A DNA stretch of 64,000 nucleotides from Flavobacterium pallidum (GCF_003097535.1 NZ_CP029187.1:1736001-1800000); one strand, 5' to 3'. Shown: positions 1 through 10,051, counted from the first letter of the stretch. Notes: generated by a model from the letters alone, not told the origin. Numbers and translations: made by a program.

Positions 1-1
1 G

Positions 2-967
2 GCATCGTCATTTAACACACAACGGATTGATCACCTGTTTCAGGATCTTCACGAAGACAATGTAAAGTTCATACTGCATTATGGTGACTTATCAGATGCT
101 ACCAATTTAATACGAATCATACAGGATGTCCAGCCGGACGAGATTTATAACCTCGGCGCGATGTCGCACGTTAAGGTGAGTTTCGATACTCCGGAATATG
201 TCGCAAATGTTGATGGCACCGGTGCGTTGAGGCTTTTGGAAGCGGTCCGGATTTTAGGTTTGACAAAGAAAACGAAAGTCTATCAGGCATCAACATCTGA
301 ATTATACGGGAAAGTACAGGAAGTGCCTCAAAATGAAAACACCCCTTTTTATCCGAGATCTCCCTACGGTGTTGCAAAACTTTATGCTTACTGGATTACG
401 GTAAACTACAGGGAGGCTTATGGTATGTTTGCCTGCAACGGCATTTTATTCAATCATGAATCTCCCCTGAGGGGCGAAACTTTTGTCACCAGGAAAATTA
501 CCATGGCTACCGCAAAAATCGCTTTGGGCAAGCAGGATATCTTATATGTTGGCAACCTCAATGCACAAAGGGACTGGGGCCATGCAAAAGATTACGTTGA
601 AGCAATGTGGCGTATGCTGCAACAGGAAAAGCCACAGGATTTTGTAATCGCAACAGGGATCACGACTCCGGTCAGGGAATTCGTCAAGATGTCTTTTGAG
701 CAATGTGGCATCACATTGGAATTTGAAGGCGAAAATGAAAATGAAACCGGTATAGTGGCGTCATGCCATAATCCGTTGTATCAATTGGAAACAGGAAAAA
801 CCGTCGTGAAAATTGATCCGGATTATTTCCGCCCAACCGAAGTAGACCTGCTGATTGGAGATGCCTCAAAAGCAAAAGCGGTTCTGGATTGGACACCAAA
901 GTACAATCTGAATCAAATTATTACTGAAATGGTCGCATCAGATTTAAAATTGTTCTCAGATGATTAA
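2..967 (+). CDS. gmd: GDP-mannose 4,6-dehydratase, 5'-truncated by window edge
   Basis: Converts GDP-D-mannose to GDP-4-keto-6-deoxymannose, the precursor of GDP-L-fucose, GDP-rhamnose and related sugars, in the cytoplasm. The open frame runs into the window edge at base 2; about 321 residues are visible, so roughly the first 40-50 residues with the NAD(P)-binding glycine motif are missing. The ATG at 161 is internal: the conserved YNLGAMSHV segment straddles it. Visible family marks are STSELYG, the catalytic SPYGVAK (YxxxK) near base 365, [15 protein letters not shown] and [10 protein letters not shown]. The stop overlaps the next gene by 8 bases. A GT10 fucosyltransferase homologue lies at 24352, but no GDP-fucose synthase (GMER) is seen here. 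Family assignment is secure; the final sugar is not. Confidence 0.95.
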   Translation, partial: ASSFNTQRIDHLFQDLHEDNVKFILHYGDLSDATNLIRIIQDVQPDEIYNLGAMSHVKVSFDTPEYVANVDGTGALRLLEAVRILGLTKKTKVYQASTSELYGKVQEVPQNENTPFYPRSPYGVAKLYAYWITVNYREAYGMFACNGILFNHESPLRGETFVTRKITMATAKIALGKQDILYVGNLNAQRDWGHAKDYVEAMWRMLQQEKPQDFVIATGITTPVREFVKMSFEQCGITLEFEGENENETGIVASCHNPLYQLETGKTVVKIDPDYFRPTEVDLLIGDASKAKAVLDWTPKYNLNQIITEMVASDLKLFSDD

Positions 968-2258
968 AGATCAAATTTCAAAGCCCTCAGAAACCCAAAC
1001 CATCCTTAAAGTTGAAGACGTATCCAAGCAATACAGGTTAGGTGAGGTTGGAACCGGTACGATCAGCCATGACCTCAACCGCTGGTGGCATAAAGTCAGG
1101 GGCAAAGAAGACCCGTTTTTGAAAATCGGTGACGTCAATGACAGGAGCAGTATGGGCGGAAGCGATTATGTGTGGGCATTGAAAGACATCAATTTTGAAG
1201 TCAATAAGGGGGAAGTACTCGGGATCATCGGGAAAAACGGCGCGGGAAAATCAACCCTTTTAAAGATTTTATCCAAAGTGACTTCACCCACCACGGGAAC
1301 TATAAAATTTAATGGCAGGATTGCTTCCTTATTGGAAGTGGGCACAGGGTTTCATCCCGAACTTACCGGCCGGGAAAATATATTCCTGAACGGTGCCATT
1401 TTAGGAATGACGAAAAAGGAGATCAAATCTAAAATCAGTGAAATCGTAGCGTTCAGCGGGTGCCAAAGATACGTCGACACTCCCGTAAAACGCTACAGCA
1501 GCGGTATGACGGTGCGGTTGGCTTTCGCAGTGGCGGCTTTTCTGGAACCTGACATCCTGATCATTGATGAGGTCCTTGCGGTAGGCGATGCCGAATTTCA
1601 GAAAAAAGCGCTCGGCAAGATGCAGGATATTTCTAGAGGCGAAGGCAGGACGGTTTTATTTGTAAGCCACAATATGGCGGCAGTCAAGAGCCTTTGCAAC
1701 AGGGGAATTGTAATCGAAAATGGCAAAATAGTGTTTAATGCCCCGATTGATAATGCGATAAGTTATTATCTGAAAGGGAACAGTGCGGTAATCAACAGCA
1801 AACAGTTTGGTGCCAAATATTCAAACGCTGTTTTTGCACTCCATGAAATCAGCCTGAAAAATGCAGGAATGTCGGTGCTGGACCCGATTGACGAAAGCCT
1901 GCCAATAGAGCTGCTTACAAATATTGATATACACGACGCTGAACCACATCGCTATATCGTGACTTACCATCTTTATAATGAAATAGGCGAAGCGATGTTT
2001 TCATTTACCAATGCGCAAAGCGATGCGGCCTTGGCTTCTGGGAACAATCGTTTGTGCTGTGTTTTTCCCGCTGATTTTTTTCAATCGGGACAGTATTTCC
2101 TCTCCCTTTTCATTGTAAAAGACAAAAGAGAAGCAGTTTTTGTTGAAAATGACATCGTTTCTTTTATTGTCGTGGACGGCAGCAGGGACGTGGGTGTATA
2201 TATGGGCAGGGAACCGGGTTATGTAAAGCCCCAATTTAAATGGCAGAACCTAAGATGA
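960..2258 (+). CDS. Wzt-like polysaccharide ABC exporter ATPase with C-terminal glycan-binding domain
   Basis: ATPase subunit of an ABC-2 exporter that moves undecaprenyl-linked O-polysaccharide or a related glycan across the inner membrane. Walker [10 protein letters not shown] is at residues 91-99, the signature YSSGM at 179-183 and Walker B DILIIDE at 198-204, followed by VSHNMAAV. After about residue 285 comes a beta-rich extension of about 150 residues, matching the Wzt C-terminal domain that in characterised systems reads the glycan end modification. The 432-residue length fits a two-domain Wzt. The permease (Wzm) is not in the window and presumably lies upstream of gmd. The gene overlaps gmd by 8 bases and the aminotransferase by an ATGA. 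Confidence 0.92.
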   Translation: MIKDQISKPSETQTILKVEDVSKQYRLGEVGTGTISHDLNRWWHKVRGKEDPFLKIGDVNDRSSMGGSDYVWALKDINFEVNKGEVLGIIGKNGAGKSTLLKILSKVTSPTTGTIKFNGRIASLLEVGTGFHPELTGRENIFLNGAILGMTKKEIKSKISEIVAFSGCQRYVDTPVKRYSSGMTVRLAFAVAAFLEPDILIIDEVLAVGDAEFQKKALGKMQDISRGEGRTVLFVSHNMAAVKSLCNRGIVIENGKIVFNAPIDNAISYYLKGNSAVINSKQFGAKYSNAVFALHEISLKNAGMSVLDPIDESLPIELLTNIDIHDAEPHRYIVTYHLYNEIGEAMFSFTNAQSDAALASGNNRLCCVFPADFFQSGQYFLSLFIVKDKREAVFVENDIVSFIVVDGSRDVGVYMGREPGYVKPQFKWQNLR

Positions 2259-3337
2259 AGATAAACGTTACGAAGACTTTCTTACCGCCGATTGAGGAAT
2301 ACCAGTCCCAATTGCAAAGGGCGTGGAAAAACGAATGGCTTACAAATCGCGGCGAATTGGTTTTAGAACTTGAAGCGAACCTAAAAAACCACCTCAAAGT
2401 TTCCAATATAATATTGATGAATAATGGCACCATTCCATTACAGATTGCCTTAAAGCTTTTGGGGAAAAATGGAGAAATCATCACTACGCCGTTTTCGTAT
2501 GTAGCGACAACCTCCGCAATTGTCTGGGAAAACTGTACGCCGGTGTTTGTAGATATACATCCGGAATACCTCACTATTGACGAAAATAAAATTAAGGATG
2601 CGATTACCGATAAGACCACCGCGATCCTTGCGACACATGTTTTTGGGAATCCCTGCCATCTCGAGGCGATTGAAGCCATTGCACGTGAACATCACCTTGC
2701 AGTCATTTACGATGCAGCGCACTGCTTCGGTGTAACCTACAAAGGAAAATCTGTTTTTGATTATGGAACGGCCAGCAGCTGCAGCTTCCACGCTACAAAG
2801 TTGTTCCATACCGGGGAAGGCGGCGCTGTGTTTTGCAATGACGAACAGTTGTTCGATAAATTTTACCAAAGCCATAATTTCGGGCATAAAACAGCGCTTG
2901 ATTTTCACGGGCTCGGCATCAACGGAAAGATGTCAGAATTACAGGCTGCGTTAGGCCTGGCGGTTTTGCCTTACATGACGCACATCACAGAGGGCCGTAA
3001 AAAAGCAGTGACGTTCTATAACGAGCATCTTGATTTTACATTGCTGCAGCGAATGAAGATCAGGGAATTTACGGAGTGGAACTACAGCTATTACCCTGTC
3101 ATTTTTCAGGATGAAGCGCAATTACTTAAAATCGAATCGGCATTGGTAAAAGAGGATGTCATCCCACGGAGGTATTTTTACCCATCGCTCAATAATTTGC
3201 CTTATTGTAAGAACAGTCCGATGCCGAATTCTGAAAGCGTCTCCTCAAGTATCCTGTGTTTGCCCTTATATGCTGATATGCCGTTAACGGATCTGGAAAG
3301 AATTGCACATATCGTAAATACAAACCTGAGCGTATGA
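2255..3337 (+). CDS. DegT/DnrJ/EryC1 family sugar aminotransferase
   Basis: PLP-dependent enzyme that aminates a nucleotide-linked keto-sugar. The PLP lysine is in SFHATK (K187 counting from the upstream ATG at 2240) and the ring-nitrogen aspartate in VIYDAAH (about D158); the substrate-loop motif TPFSYVATTSA is also present. I start it at 2255 because that ATG forms an ATGA overlap with the preceding stop, the same junction seen at the next gene; the ATG at 2240 is the alternative and adds five residues. It resembles WecE/FdtB-type dTDP-amino-sugar transaminases, but the substrate cannot be read from sequence. The following WbqC and NeuD-like acetyltransferase genes suggest the amine is then acylated. 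Confidence 0.9.
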   Translation: MKINVTKTFLPPIEEYQSQLQRAWKNEWLTNRGELVLELEANLKNHLKVSNIILMNNGTIPLQIALKLLGKNGEIITTPFSYVATTSAIVWENCTPVFVDIHPEYLTIDENKIKDAITDKTTAILATHVFGNPCHLEAIEAIAREHHLAVIYDAAHCFGVTYKGKSVFDYGTASSCSFHATKLFHTGEGGAVFCNDEQLFDKFYQSHNFGHKTALDFHGLGINGKMSELQAALGLAVLPYMTHITEGRKKAVTFYNEHLDFTLLQRMKIREFTEWNYSYYPVIFQDEAQLLKIESALVKEDVIPRRYFYPSLNNLPYCKNSPMPNSESVSSSILCLPLYADMPLTDLERIAHIVNTNLSV

Positions 3338-4038
3338 AAATTGCGGTAATGCAGCCTTATATATTTCCGTATGTGACTTATTTCCAGCTTATCAGGGCCG
3401 TCGATAAATTTGTATTGTATGATGATGTGAATTTTATAAAGCAGGGATGGATCAACAGGAATAACGTTCTTATTAATAATGCGCCGTACTTATTTACTGT
3501 TCCTTTAAAGCACCAAAGTTCGTTTGCCAAGATCAATGAAACCATGATCAACGAGTCGCTTTACCCGCTGTGGAAACATAAATTCCTCCGGTCGTTGGAG
3601 CAGAATTATAAGAAAGCACCCTGTTTTCACGAAGTTTTATCGTTGGTTAAAATCATATTGGAAACGAATCCTGACACAATTGCTTCCTTGGCCTGCGAAA
3701 GTATCCTGCGCGTCTCGGAATACCTCAATATAGAAACGGTTTTTGTACATTCGTATTCAAATTACGGGAATGATTTTTTAAAAGGCGAAGAAAGGGTTCT
3801 CGATATCTGCACACAGGAAAACGCTACAGATTACCTGAACCTGCCCGGCGGAATGGCATTGTATTCCAGTGAGCATTTCATGGAGCGGAATATTAATTTG
3901 AAGTTTGTGAAATCAGGGAATATTGCCTATTCCCAGCAACGGGATACATTCACGCCAAATCTTTCCATAATTGACATCCTGATGTATAATGAAATTGATG
4001 ACGTAAACCGGATCCTAAATAATTATGAGTTAATCTGA
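3334..4038 (+). CDS. WbqC-like family protein
   Basis: Matches the WbqC-like family from its N-terminal MKIAVMQPYIFPY, the YDDVNFIKQGWINRN block and TVPLKH. The 234-residue length is normal for the family. Members recur in O-antigen and capsule loci beside sugar aminotransferases; their reaction is not settled, and proposals include acyl or aminoacyl modification of amino sugars. It overlaps the aminotransferase by four bases and the downstream acetyltransferase by one, so the three are very likely translated together and act on the same amino sugar. No signal peptide or membrane segment is present; cytoplasmic. Confidence 0.85.
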   Translation: MKIAVMQPYIFPYVTYFQLIRAVDKFVLYDDVNFIKQGWINRNNVLINNAPYLFTVPLKHQSSFAKINETMINESLYPLWKHKFLRSLEQNYKKAPCFHEVLSLVKIILETNPDTIASLACESILRVSEYLNIETVFVHSYSNYGNDFLKGEERVLDICTQENATDYLNLPGGMALYSSEHFMERNINLKFVKSGNIAYSQQRDTFTPNLSIIDILMYNEIDDVNRILNNYELI

Positions 4039-4718
4039 TGGAAAAAATTATAATTTTTGGCGTAAGCCAGCTTGCGAGCCTCGCACATTTTTACTTTGAG
4101 CACGATTCTCCCCATGAGGTTGTTGCTTTTACGCTGGATAAAGAGTACATCACCGAAAATGAATTCAGGGGCCTTCCCGTAATAGCATTTGACGAAATTG
4201 AGGGGCTGTATCCGCCATCACAATACAAAATGTTTTTACCCATCAGTTTCAAACAGATGAATTTCCTTCGCAAACGGAAATATGAGCAAGCCAAACAAAA
4301 AGGTTACCAGTGCGTGAGTTATATTTCTTCAAAAGCAACGACTTGGCCCGATCTCGATGTAGGGGAGAACTGCTTCATTTTTGAAGACAATACCATACAG
4401 CCGTTTGTGAAAATCGGCAATAATTGTGTGCTTTGGAGCGGCAATCATATAGGGCACCACACTGAAATCAGGGACCATGTATTTATCACTTCCCAGGTCG
4501 TAATTTCGGGTTGCTGCATTATTGAGGAAAACGCTTTTTTCGGCGTTAACGCAACGATACGCGATGAAACCACAATTGGTAAAGGCACACTGGTGGGCAT
4601 GGGCGCAAACATTACTAAAGACACGCCCGAATATAGCATATGGATTGGTGCAAAGTCGGCTATGCGTGAAGATAAAAGTATCGATATAGACAGTATTTCC
4701 CATAAAACCAAAGGATGA
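4038..4718 (+). CDS. NeuD/PglD-like left-handed beta-helix acetyltransferase
   Basis: Predicted sugar O- or N-acetyltransferase. The first 80 residues form the Rossmann-like part of the NeuD/PglD type (MEKIIIFGVSQLA). From about residue 95 imperfect hexapeptide repeats build a left-handed beta-helix (ENCFIF, GNNCVL, RDHVFI, EENAFF, GKGTLV). The conserved HIGHHTEI histidines near residue 138 fit the catalytic base region of PglD. It starts on the last base of the WbqC stop. Likely target is the 4-amino sugar made by the upstream aminotransferase, though the NeuD resemblance also allows acetylation of the nonulosonic acid made by the neuBCA group at 12.4 kb. Confidence 0.85.
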   Translation: MEKIIIFGVSQLASLAHFYFEHDSPHEVVAFTLDKEYITENEFRGLPVIAFDEIEGLYPPSQYKMFLPISFKQMNFLRKRKYEQAKQKGYQCVSYISSKATTWPDLDVGENCFIFEDNTIQPFVKIGNNCVLWSGNHIGHHTEIRDHVFITSQVVISGCCIIEENAFFGVNATIRDETTIGKGTLVGMGANITKDTPEYSIWIGAKSAMREDKSIDIDSISHKTKG

Positions 4719-4719
4719 T

Positions 4720-5649
4720 ATGTGGTTGAAAAGAGGCGTAGTGATGCATGTGGATAACGACAATGAATGGATGGTGTCTCATGCCTGTGTTCCTACAGCC
4801 ATTCAGATTAATCCTGAAACAATCAGGGTTTATTATGCTCCCCGGAACCAATCCGGAAAAAGTATTCCGACCTATTTTGACGTAAGCAGCAAGGACCCTT
4901 CGAAATTGCTTTACAAACACGACAAAGCCATCCTGGACTTAGGTGCGCTCGGGACATTTGATGACGATGGCATCATGCCCTGCTCGGCAGTACGCATTTC
5001 TGAAAACTGTATTTACCTGTATTATGTGGGCTGGAATCCAAGCGTTTCAGTGCCATACAGGAATGCCATCGGATTGGCCATAAGCCACGACAATGGAGAC
5101 ACGTTTACCAAAGCTTTTCAGGGAGCCATAGTAGAGCGCAATAGGAATGAACCTTTTTTTACGGCTTCGCCATTCGTATTAAAAGAAGATAATGTATGGC
5201 ATTTATGGTACGCCTCAAGTACGGGATTTGTAATTGTTGACGATAAACCTGAACCCTTATACGAAATCAAGTATGCTTTTTCTCATGACGGTATAGATTG
5301 GAACCGCCCAAATATTACATGTATAGCGCCTTCGAAACAATATGAATGTACGGCCAGGCCCACTGTGATTAAGGAAGATGGTGTGTACAAGATGTGGTTC
5401 ACTTACAGAGGTTCAGTGGACTACAGAGGCGGAAAGGAAAGCTACAGGATTGGGTATGCAGAATCAAAGGACGCCGTACATTGGGAAAGAATGGATTCGC
5501 GGGCAGGAATTGGCCTGTCTGAGGAAGGCTGGGATGCTGCAATGCAGACGTACCCTTCTGTGATCAATGTGGGCAGTAAGAAATATTTGTTCTATAATGG
5601 CAACGGATTCGGGAAAACCGGAATAGGATTAGCAGAATGGATCGTATGA
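4720..5649 (+). CDS. Cytoplasmic five-bladed beta-propeller, GH43/GH32-like
   Basis: About 309 residues with repeated propeller blades of the glycosyl-hydrolase 43/32/68 or GH130-like type: blade motifs such as IYLYYVGWN, VWHLWYAS, VYKMWFTYRG and KYLFYNGNG, and DGIDW / DAVHW repeats. There is no signal peptide, so unlike most GH43 enzymes it should stay in the cytoplasm, inside a biosynthesis operon. Related proteins occur in polysaccharide loci without a defined role; a glycoside phosphorylase, transglycosidase or sugar-binding role are all possible. I could not assign the three acidic catalytic residues. The downstream glycosyltransferase begins with an ATGA overlap. Confidence 0.75.
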   Translation: MWLKRGVVMHVDNDNEWMVSHACVPTAIQINPETIRVYYAPRNQSGKSIPTYFDVSSKDPSKLLYKHDKAILDLGALGTFDDDGIMPCSAVRISENCIYLYYVGWNPSVSVPYRNAIGLAISHDNGDTFTKAFQGAIVERNRNEPFFTASPFVLKEDNVWHLWYASSTGFVIVDDKPEPLYEIKYAFSHDGIDWNRPNITCIAPSKQYECTARPTVIKEDGVYKMWFTYRGSVDYRGGKESYRIGYAESKDAVHWERMDSRAGIGLSEEGWDAAMQTYPSVINVGSKKYLFYNGNGFGKTGIGLAEWIV

Positions 5650-6578
5650 GACCAAAAGTAAGCTGCCATATCATTACATATAACCAGAAAGATTACATTT
5701 CTAAATGCATTGATTCGGTATTGATGCAGGAAAGGGATTTTTCAATTGAGATTGTCATCGGAGATGACAATTCAAGCGATGGTACCAGGGAAATTCTCCT
5801 TCATTACCAAAAACAGTATCCTGACCTAATAAGGTTAAACCTGCGGGAACGCAGAGGTGGAGGCATACCCGGAAAGGAAAATTTCCTCACCACCCTTACC
5901 ATGTGCACAGGCGAATACATTGCCCTTTGCGACGGGGACGATTACTGGTCTGATCCTGCAAAGCTCCGTAAGCAGGTTGCATTTTTGGATACAAATCCTG
6001 ACTATGTCCTTCATTCGGGAAATGCCATTTATCTGGCCGAAAATAATCCTGAAGCCGACGGCAGGAAATTGCACGACGAATCCTCCGACCAAACAGTTTA
6101 TTTTGAAGATTTCCTTTCTAAAAATAACCTCATTACCTGCACAGTGATGTTTCGCAATATCCCGTTGCAATATCCTGAAATTTTCATGAACCTGACCTTT
6201 GGGGATTGGTTTACTTATGTAATGCTTTTAAAAGAATCCGGGCTGAGGGCCTACAAATCAGCACAGGTGCTTTCCACCTACAGGTTATTGCAAAACAGTG
6301 TCATGACCAGCCTTAGCCAGGCAAATTACTTTAAAAAGCACATATTGCAGATTAAGGCGATCCATCAGTATACCGGAAGGCCTCTTGCCCCAAAAGAAAA
6401 AGAAAAGCTTAATGATTATTATTACAGCTGCTTTAAAGTCCTGATGGAAGAAAAAAAAATTTCCACGGCGATATTGTCCCTGGCCGACAACATAAAAACG
6501 GTACGTTTTAGCTTTCCATACAGGCAATATGCCGGATATCTTAAACTGAGACTGTTTTCAAAATCACCATTAACCTGA
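5646..6578 (+). CDS. Family 2 glycosyltransferase
   Basis: Inverting GT-A enzyme adding one sugar to the lipid-linked glycan at the inner face of the membrane. The N-terminus has the GT2 pattern: VSCHIITYNQ strand, EIVIGDDNSSDGT and the metal-binding CDGDDYW. The ATG at 5646 forms ATGA with the preceding stop and is preferred over the in-frame ATG at 5637, which adds only three residues. The rest of the protein is alpha-helical, with no obvious membrane anchor. Donor and acceptor are unknown. Confidence 0.9.
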   Translation: MRPKVSCHIITYNQKDYISKCIDSVLMQERDFSIEIVIGDDNSSDGTREILLHYQKQYPDLIRLNLRERRGGGIPGKENFLTTLTMCTGEYIALCDGDDYWSDPAKLRKQVAFLDTNPDYVLHSGNAIYLAENNPEADGRKLHDESSDQTVYFEDFLSKNNLITCTVMFRNIPLQYPEIFMNLTFGDWFTYVMLLKESGLRAYKSAQVLSTYRLLQNSVMTSLSQANYFKKHILQIKAIHQYTGRPLAPKEKEKLNDYYYSCFKVLMEEKKISTAILSLADNIKTVRFSFPYRQYAGYLKLRLFSKSPLT

Positions 6579-6581
6579 ATC

Positions 6582-7823
6582 ATGAAAGTAGTACACATAT
6601 GCACCAACTATAAAGGCGGGGCAGGGAAGGCTGCATTCAGGATGCACAATGCGCTTTTGGCTGCAAACATTGATTCGGTTTTTATGTCTTTTGGTGAAAA
6701 ACCACTTACGGACATTAACGGGAACCATACCATATTGCTCAACCCACACCATACATTATGGACCCGTTTAGTGTCGAAAATCAGGAAGAAATCCGGATGG
6801 TATCATCCTTTTGAAAAACAATTGCGCAGCCTGAGGCATGAGTTGGAATATACAATGGTGTCATTACCCGTAAAAGGAATTTCCCTAAATCATATTAAGG
6901 AAATAAAGGAAGCCGATATCATTCATCTTCACGCAGTCCAGAACCTGATCGATTACGGACGGTTTTTCAAAAACCTGAAAAAACCGTTGGCCTGGACCTT
7001 ACATGACATTAATCCCATTGCCGGGATGTTTCATCTTCGCACGGATGAAGCCCATAATCGTTTAAAGGCCGGCATACTCGATGAAGAAGTACGCAGGTAT
7101 AAATCAGGAATACTCAGGGATTTACAAAATGCAGCCATCGTCGCACCTTCCCAATGGCTTTGTGACGAGGTGGAAAAAAGGAACGTTTTTGGAAGTATTT
7201 CCCTGTATGAGATACCAAATGCTGTTCCGGAAATTTATTTCAGGCGCCAGGACCGGACCCGTTTAAAGCAACAATATAAATTAAATCAATCCCACACCCA
7301 CATCTTATATGTAGTTTCAGATTTTGCGGATAAAAACAAAGGGCTTGATCTTTTAATTAATGCCTTACAATCGATTGATACATCAGACATATGCTTACTA
7401 CTGGTAGGTAGCGGAGACAGGGCTGTATTTGAAACATTCAGATTTTTTGATTTCGGATATATCAATGATGATGAAGAAATGGCAAATATTTATAATTTAG
7501 CCGATATTTTTGTTTTGCCAAGCCGCGACGAAAACCTTCCTAATGTGCTTTTAGAATCATTGGCCTGCGGAACTCCTGTGGTTTCGTTCCCTGTCGGAGG
7601 AATGCAGCAGTATATCAAAAATGGAATTAACGGAGAAACTGCTGAAGAGATTAGCGGTAGCGCTTTAGCAAAAGCATTGACAAAGGCTGTCCAGAACATC
7701 CATCTTTTCCAAAGGGAAGCCATAAAAAGGCAGGCGCATGTCAACTTCAATACTGAAAAACACGCAGAAAGCTACATTAACGTATACAAAAAGTTACAGG
7801 AAAATCATCACCGTAACCCATAA
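6582..7823 (+). CDS. GT4-type glycosyltransferase
   Basis: GT-B fold glycosyltransferase of 413 residues. The N-terminal domain opens with VVHICTNYKGGAGKAAFRMH, a glycine-rich loop typical of GT4 acceptor domains. The C-terminal donor domain shows ILYVVSDFADKNKGLDLLI, the LLLVGSGD strand and the E-x7-E motif region in FVLPSRDENLPNVLLESLACG. It starts three bases after the previous gene. A cytoplasmic or membrane-associated retaining sugar transferase; the sugar is unknown. Confidence 0.9.
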   Translation: MKVVHICTNYKGGAGKAAFRMHNALLAANIDSVFMSFGEKPLTDINGNHTILLNPHHTLWTRLVSKIRKKSGWYHPFEKQLRSLRHELEYTMVSLPVKGISLNHIKEIKEADIIHLHAVQNLIDYGRFFKNLKKPLAWTLHDINPIAGMFHLRTDEAHNRLKAGILDEEVRRYKSGILRDLQNAAIVAPSQWLCDEVEKRNVFGSISLYEIPNAVPEIYFRRQDRTRLKQQYKLNQSHTHILYVVSDFADKNKGLDLLINALQSIDTSDICLLLVGSGDRAVFETFRFFDFGYINDDEEMANIYNLADIFVLPSRDENLPNVLLESLACGTPVVSFPVGGMQQYIKNGINGETAEEISGSALAKALTKAVQNIHLFQREAIKRQAHVNFNTEKHAESYINVYKKLQENHHRNP

Positions 7824-7844
7824 AAACAGCCGAATTCGGATACT

Positions 7845-8891
7845 ATGAAAATATTAGTTACAGGTTCCAGTGGTCTTATAGGCAGCGAAGTAGTCAGCTA
7901 TTTTGCCGCGCTCGACAATAACATGATCGGCATTGACAATAATATGCGCGCCGATTTTTTCGGGGCAGGAGGTGATACAAGATGGAACCAGCAGCGATTG
8001 CTGAACCAGTTTAAAAACTTCAGGCATTTCGAAATCGATATCCGCGACAGGCAGCAGGTTTTGCAGTTTATCGAAAAACACAAACCCGATGTCATTGTAC
8101 ACACTGCGGCCCAGCCCAGCCATGACCTTGCCGCTTCCAGGCCCTTTGACGATTTTGATGTAAATGCTACCGGAACGCTGAACCTGCTGGAAGCCTGCCG
8201 TCGTTTTACACCGGAATCTCCTTTCATTCATTTGTCAACCAACAAGGTATATGGTGATGCGCCAAACAACATCAGACTGAAGGAACTTGAATTGCGTTGG
8301 GAATATGATGACGCGGCTTTCAGCAATGGGATCAGCGAAAATTTCACCATTGATCAAAGCAAGCATTCCCTTTTTGGCGCATCAAAACTTTCCGGCGATG
8401 TGATGGTGCAGGAATACGGAAGGTATTTCGGGATGAATACCACCTGCCTTCGCGGGGGCTGCCTAACCGGGCCAAACCATTCCGGTGTGGAGCTTCACGG
8501 TTTTCTGAGCTACCTGATAAAGACCAACCTCGAAGAAAAAGTATACAAGGTCTTCGGATATAAAGGGAAACAGGTCCGGGACAATATCCATTCTTATGAT
8601 GTGGCTTCCTTTATTGAACAGTTCATAAAAAAACCGCGATCGGGTGAAGTGTATAATATAGGCGGAGGCAAATCAAATTCCATTTCGATTCTGGAAGCTT
8701 TCAGCCTGATCTCGTCAATATCCGGTAAAGAAATGAAATATGAATATGTAGAAGAACACCGCTCCGGCGACCACATCTGTTACTATTCGGATTTGTCGAA
8801 AATACAAAGCCATTACCCCGATTGGAAACTAACGAAAAACCTTTCCATGGTTTTTGAAGAGATTACCGAAAACTGGCATAAAAGGTTGTGA
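7845..8891 (+). CDS. Extended-SDR NAD-dependent epimerase/dehydratase, CDP-paratose 2-epimerase-like, with Tyr-to-Phe change
   Basis: Extended short-chain dehydrogenase that would act on a nucleotide sugar. NAD-binding GSSGLIG is at residues 7-13; the LSTNKVYGD block (residues 130 on) and the overall layout resemble CDP-paratose/tyvelose 2-epimerases. The position of the catalytic YxxxK tyrosine reads Phe177 in SLFGASK, with Lys181 kept and Ser131/Thr132 in place. The codon TTT at 8373 is clear, so this is not an ambiguous base. Loss of the Tyr would alter or remove classical SDR chemistry unless another residue substitutes. The last four bases overlap a GTG start of the next gene (GTGA). Substrate unknown. 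Confidence 0.85.
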   Translation: MKILVTGSSGLIGSEVVSYFAALDNNMIGIDNNMRADFFGAGGDTRWNQQRLLNQFKNFRHFEIDIRDRQQVLQFIEKHKPDVIVHTAAQPSHDLAASRPFDDFDVNATGTLNLLEACRRFTPESPFIHLSTNKVYGDAPNNIRLKELELRWEYDDAAFSNGISENFTIDQSKHSLFGASKLSGDVMVQEYGRYFGMNTTCLRGGCLTGPNHSGVELHGFLSYLIKTNLEEKVYKVFGYKGKQVRDNIHSYDVASFIEQFIKKPRSGEVYNIGGGKSNSISILEAFSLISSISGKEMKYEYVEEHRSGDHICYYSDLSKIQSHYPDWKLTKNLSMVFEEITENWHKRL

Positions 8892-10006
8892 AGAAGGTGA
8901 AAAGGATTTTAATTTTGGCCGAATACCTTCCTTCCGGAGGCTGGGGTGGTGGCGTGATCATGCGCAGCCTTACCAGAAACCCGCCTGAAGGGATTAAATT
9001 CCTCTGGACACTTCCGTCAGCAAAAAAAATAAATGAAGAAAGCTACAACGGAATTGATATTCTTGATTTCAGGGCCGGTTTTTTCAGAGGCCGTGCATTT
9101 TCAGATTATTTACTTCACATGGAGTCGGTATTGTTTGCATGGCGTTTCCGTAAGTTCCTTCAACAGCATGAAGTAGACAAATTGTGGGCCGTCGTCCCGA
9201 CATCCTATCCACAATGCTACCGCCTGTCGGTGTTAATGCAATACGTCAATATTCCAATCCATGTTTCTGTCCATGATGATCCGGTTGTCGAAACCGCTCC
9301 GTCGAAAAAACAAAAAGCCAGGCATATTTTAGGCACGATTTTAAAAAAAGCGGCTTCCATTGATGTTATTTCCTCACGGATGAAAATGGAATATGAACAA
9401 CAGTTTGATGTCAAACCATTTGTCATTACACGCACCATTCCCGAAGATTTTCCGAAAAATGAAGCAATGCAAGACGCAAAAATCAACATACTTATGGGCG
9501 GATATGGCAATGCTGCTGCGCCATGGCCCATGCCTTTGATTGATTCAGTCGCACAATTGAATGATATAAACGAGGCGAACCTGGTGCTTTTTGATCCCAA
9601 ATTAAAGAAGTTTGAATCTGATACTGTAAAAGTATTCGACCATATTAACGAAACGGAATTCAATACCATCCTTAAAACCACTACACTCGGATATGCCTGT
9701 GACGACCTTGATGCGGAACGGCTGCATTTTGCCCAGATGTCATTGCCTACCAAAGTCATTACCTATATCGGCGCGCGGATCCCTTTTTTGTACCACGGCC
9801 CGGCAGACTCTACAGTAGGCGATTTGCTGAAGCAATACAAGGCAGGCGTTGTGGTGTCTTCAAATGATCCGGACGAATTGTACTCCGGATTTATGGAACT
9901 GCTGGCACATTACAACGACTATCAGCAACAATGTGATTTGGCTGTTGAGGATTGTTTTTCGGAAAAGAAAATACTCAAAAATATCCATGAAACTTTGTTG
10001 AAATGA
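8888..10006 (+). CDS. GT-B-like glycosyltransferase, GTG start
   Basis: A 372-residue protein with a GT-B look: N-terminal [21 protein letters not shown], a linker around residue 190 and a C-terminal half containing [19 protein letters not shown], which resembles the donor-binding region of GT4-like enzymes. The start is GTG, forming a 4-base GTGA overlap with the epimerase stop. It probably adds the sugar handled by that epimerase, but this is inference from order only. No signal peptide or transmembrane segment is seen. Confidence 0.75.
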   Translation: MKKVKRILILAEYLPSGGWGGGVIMRSLTRNPPEGIKFLWTLPSAKKINEESYNGIDILDFRAGFFRGRAFSDYLLHMESVLFAWRFRKFLQQHEVDKLWAVVPTSYPQCYRLSVLMQYVNIPIHVSVHDDPVVETAPSKKQKARHILGTILKKAASIDVISSRMKMEYEQQFDVKPFVITRTIPEDFPKNEAMQDAKINILMGGYGNAAAPWPMPLIDSVAQLNDINEANLVLFDPKLKKFESDTVKVFDHINETEFNTILKTTTLGYACDDLDAERLHFAQMSLPTKVITYIGARIPFLYHGPADSTVGDLLKQYKAGVVVSSNDPDELYSGFMELLAHYNDYQQQCDLAVEDCFSEKKILKNIHETLLK

Positions 10007-10043
10007 TACCTAATGCAACCAGGGCATTTGCTTTAAATTATAA

Positions 10044-10051
10044 TATATTTG
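10044..10051 (+). promoter_or_regulatory. Candidate -7 box TATATTTG in the 125-bp gap
   Basis: TATATTTG matches the Bacteroidetes -7 consensus TAnnTTTG. The nearest upstream TTTG (10027-10030) is only 13 bases away, shorter than the usual 17-19, so the promoter is partial. It would serve the glycosyltransferase at 10132. The rest of the gap (10007-10131) shows no terminator or reading frame. Confidence 0.35.

Noticed and set aside
161..967. ATG at 161 as the start of gmd
   Set aside because: Conserved GMD sequence continues in frame upstream to the window edge, so the gene is truncated, not short.
2236..2679. 147-codon frame on - opposite the aminotransferase
   Set aside because: Antisense to a gene with intact PLP motifs; no supporting features.
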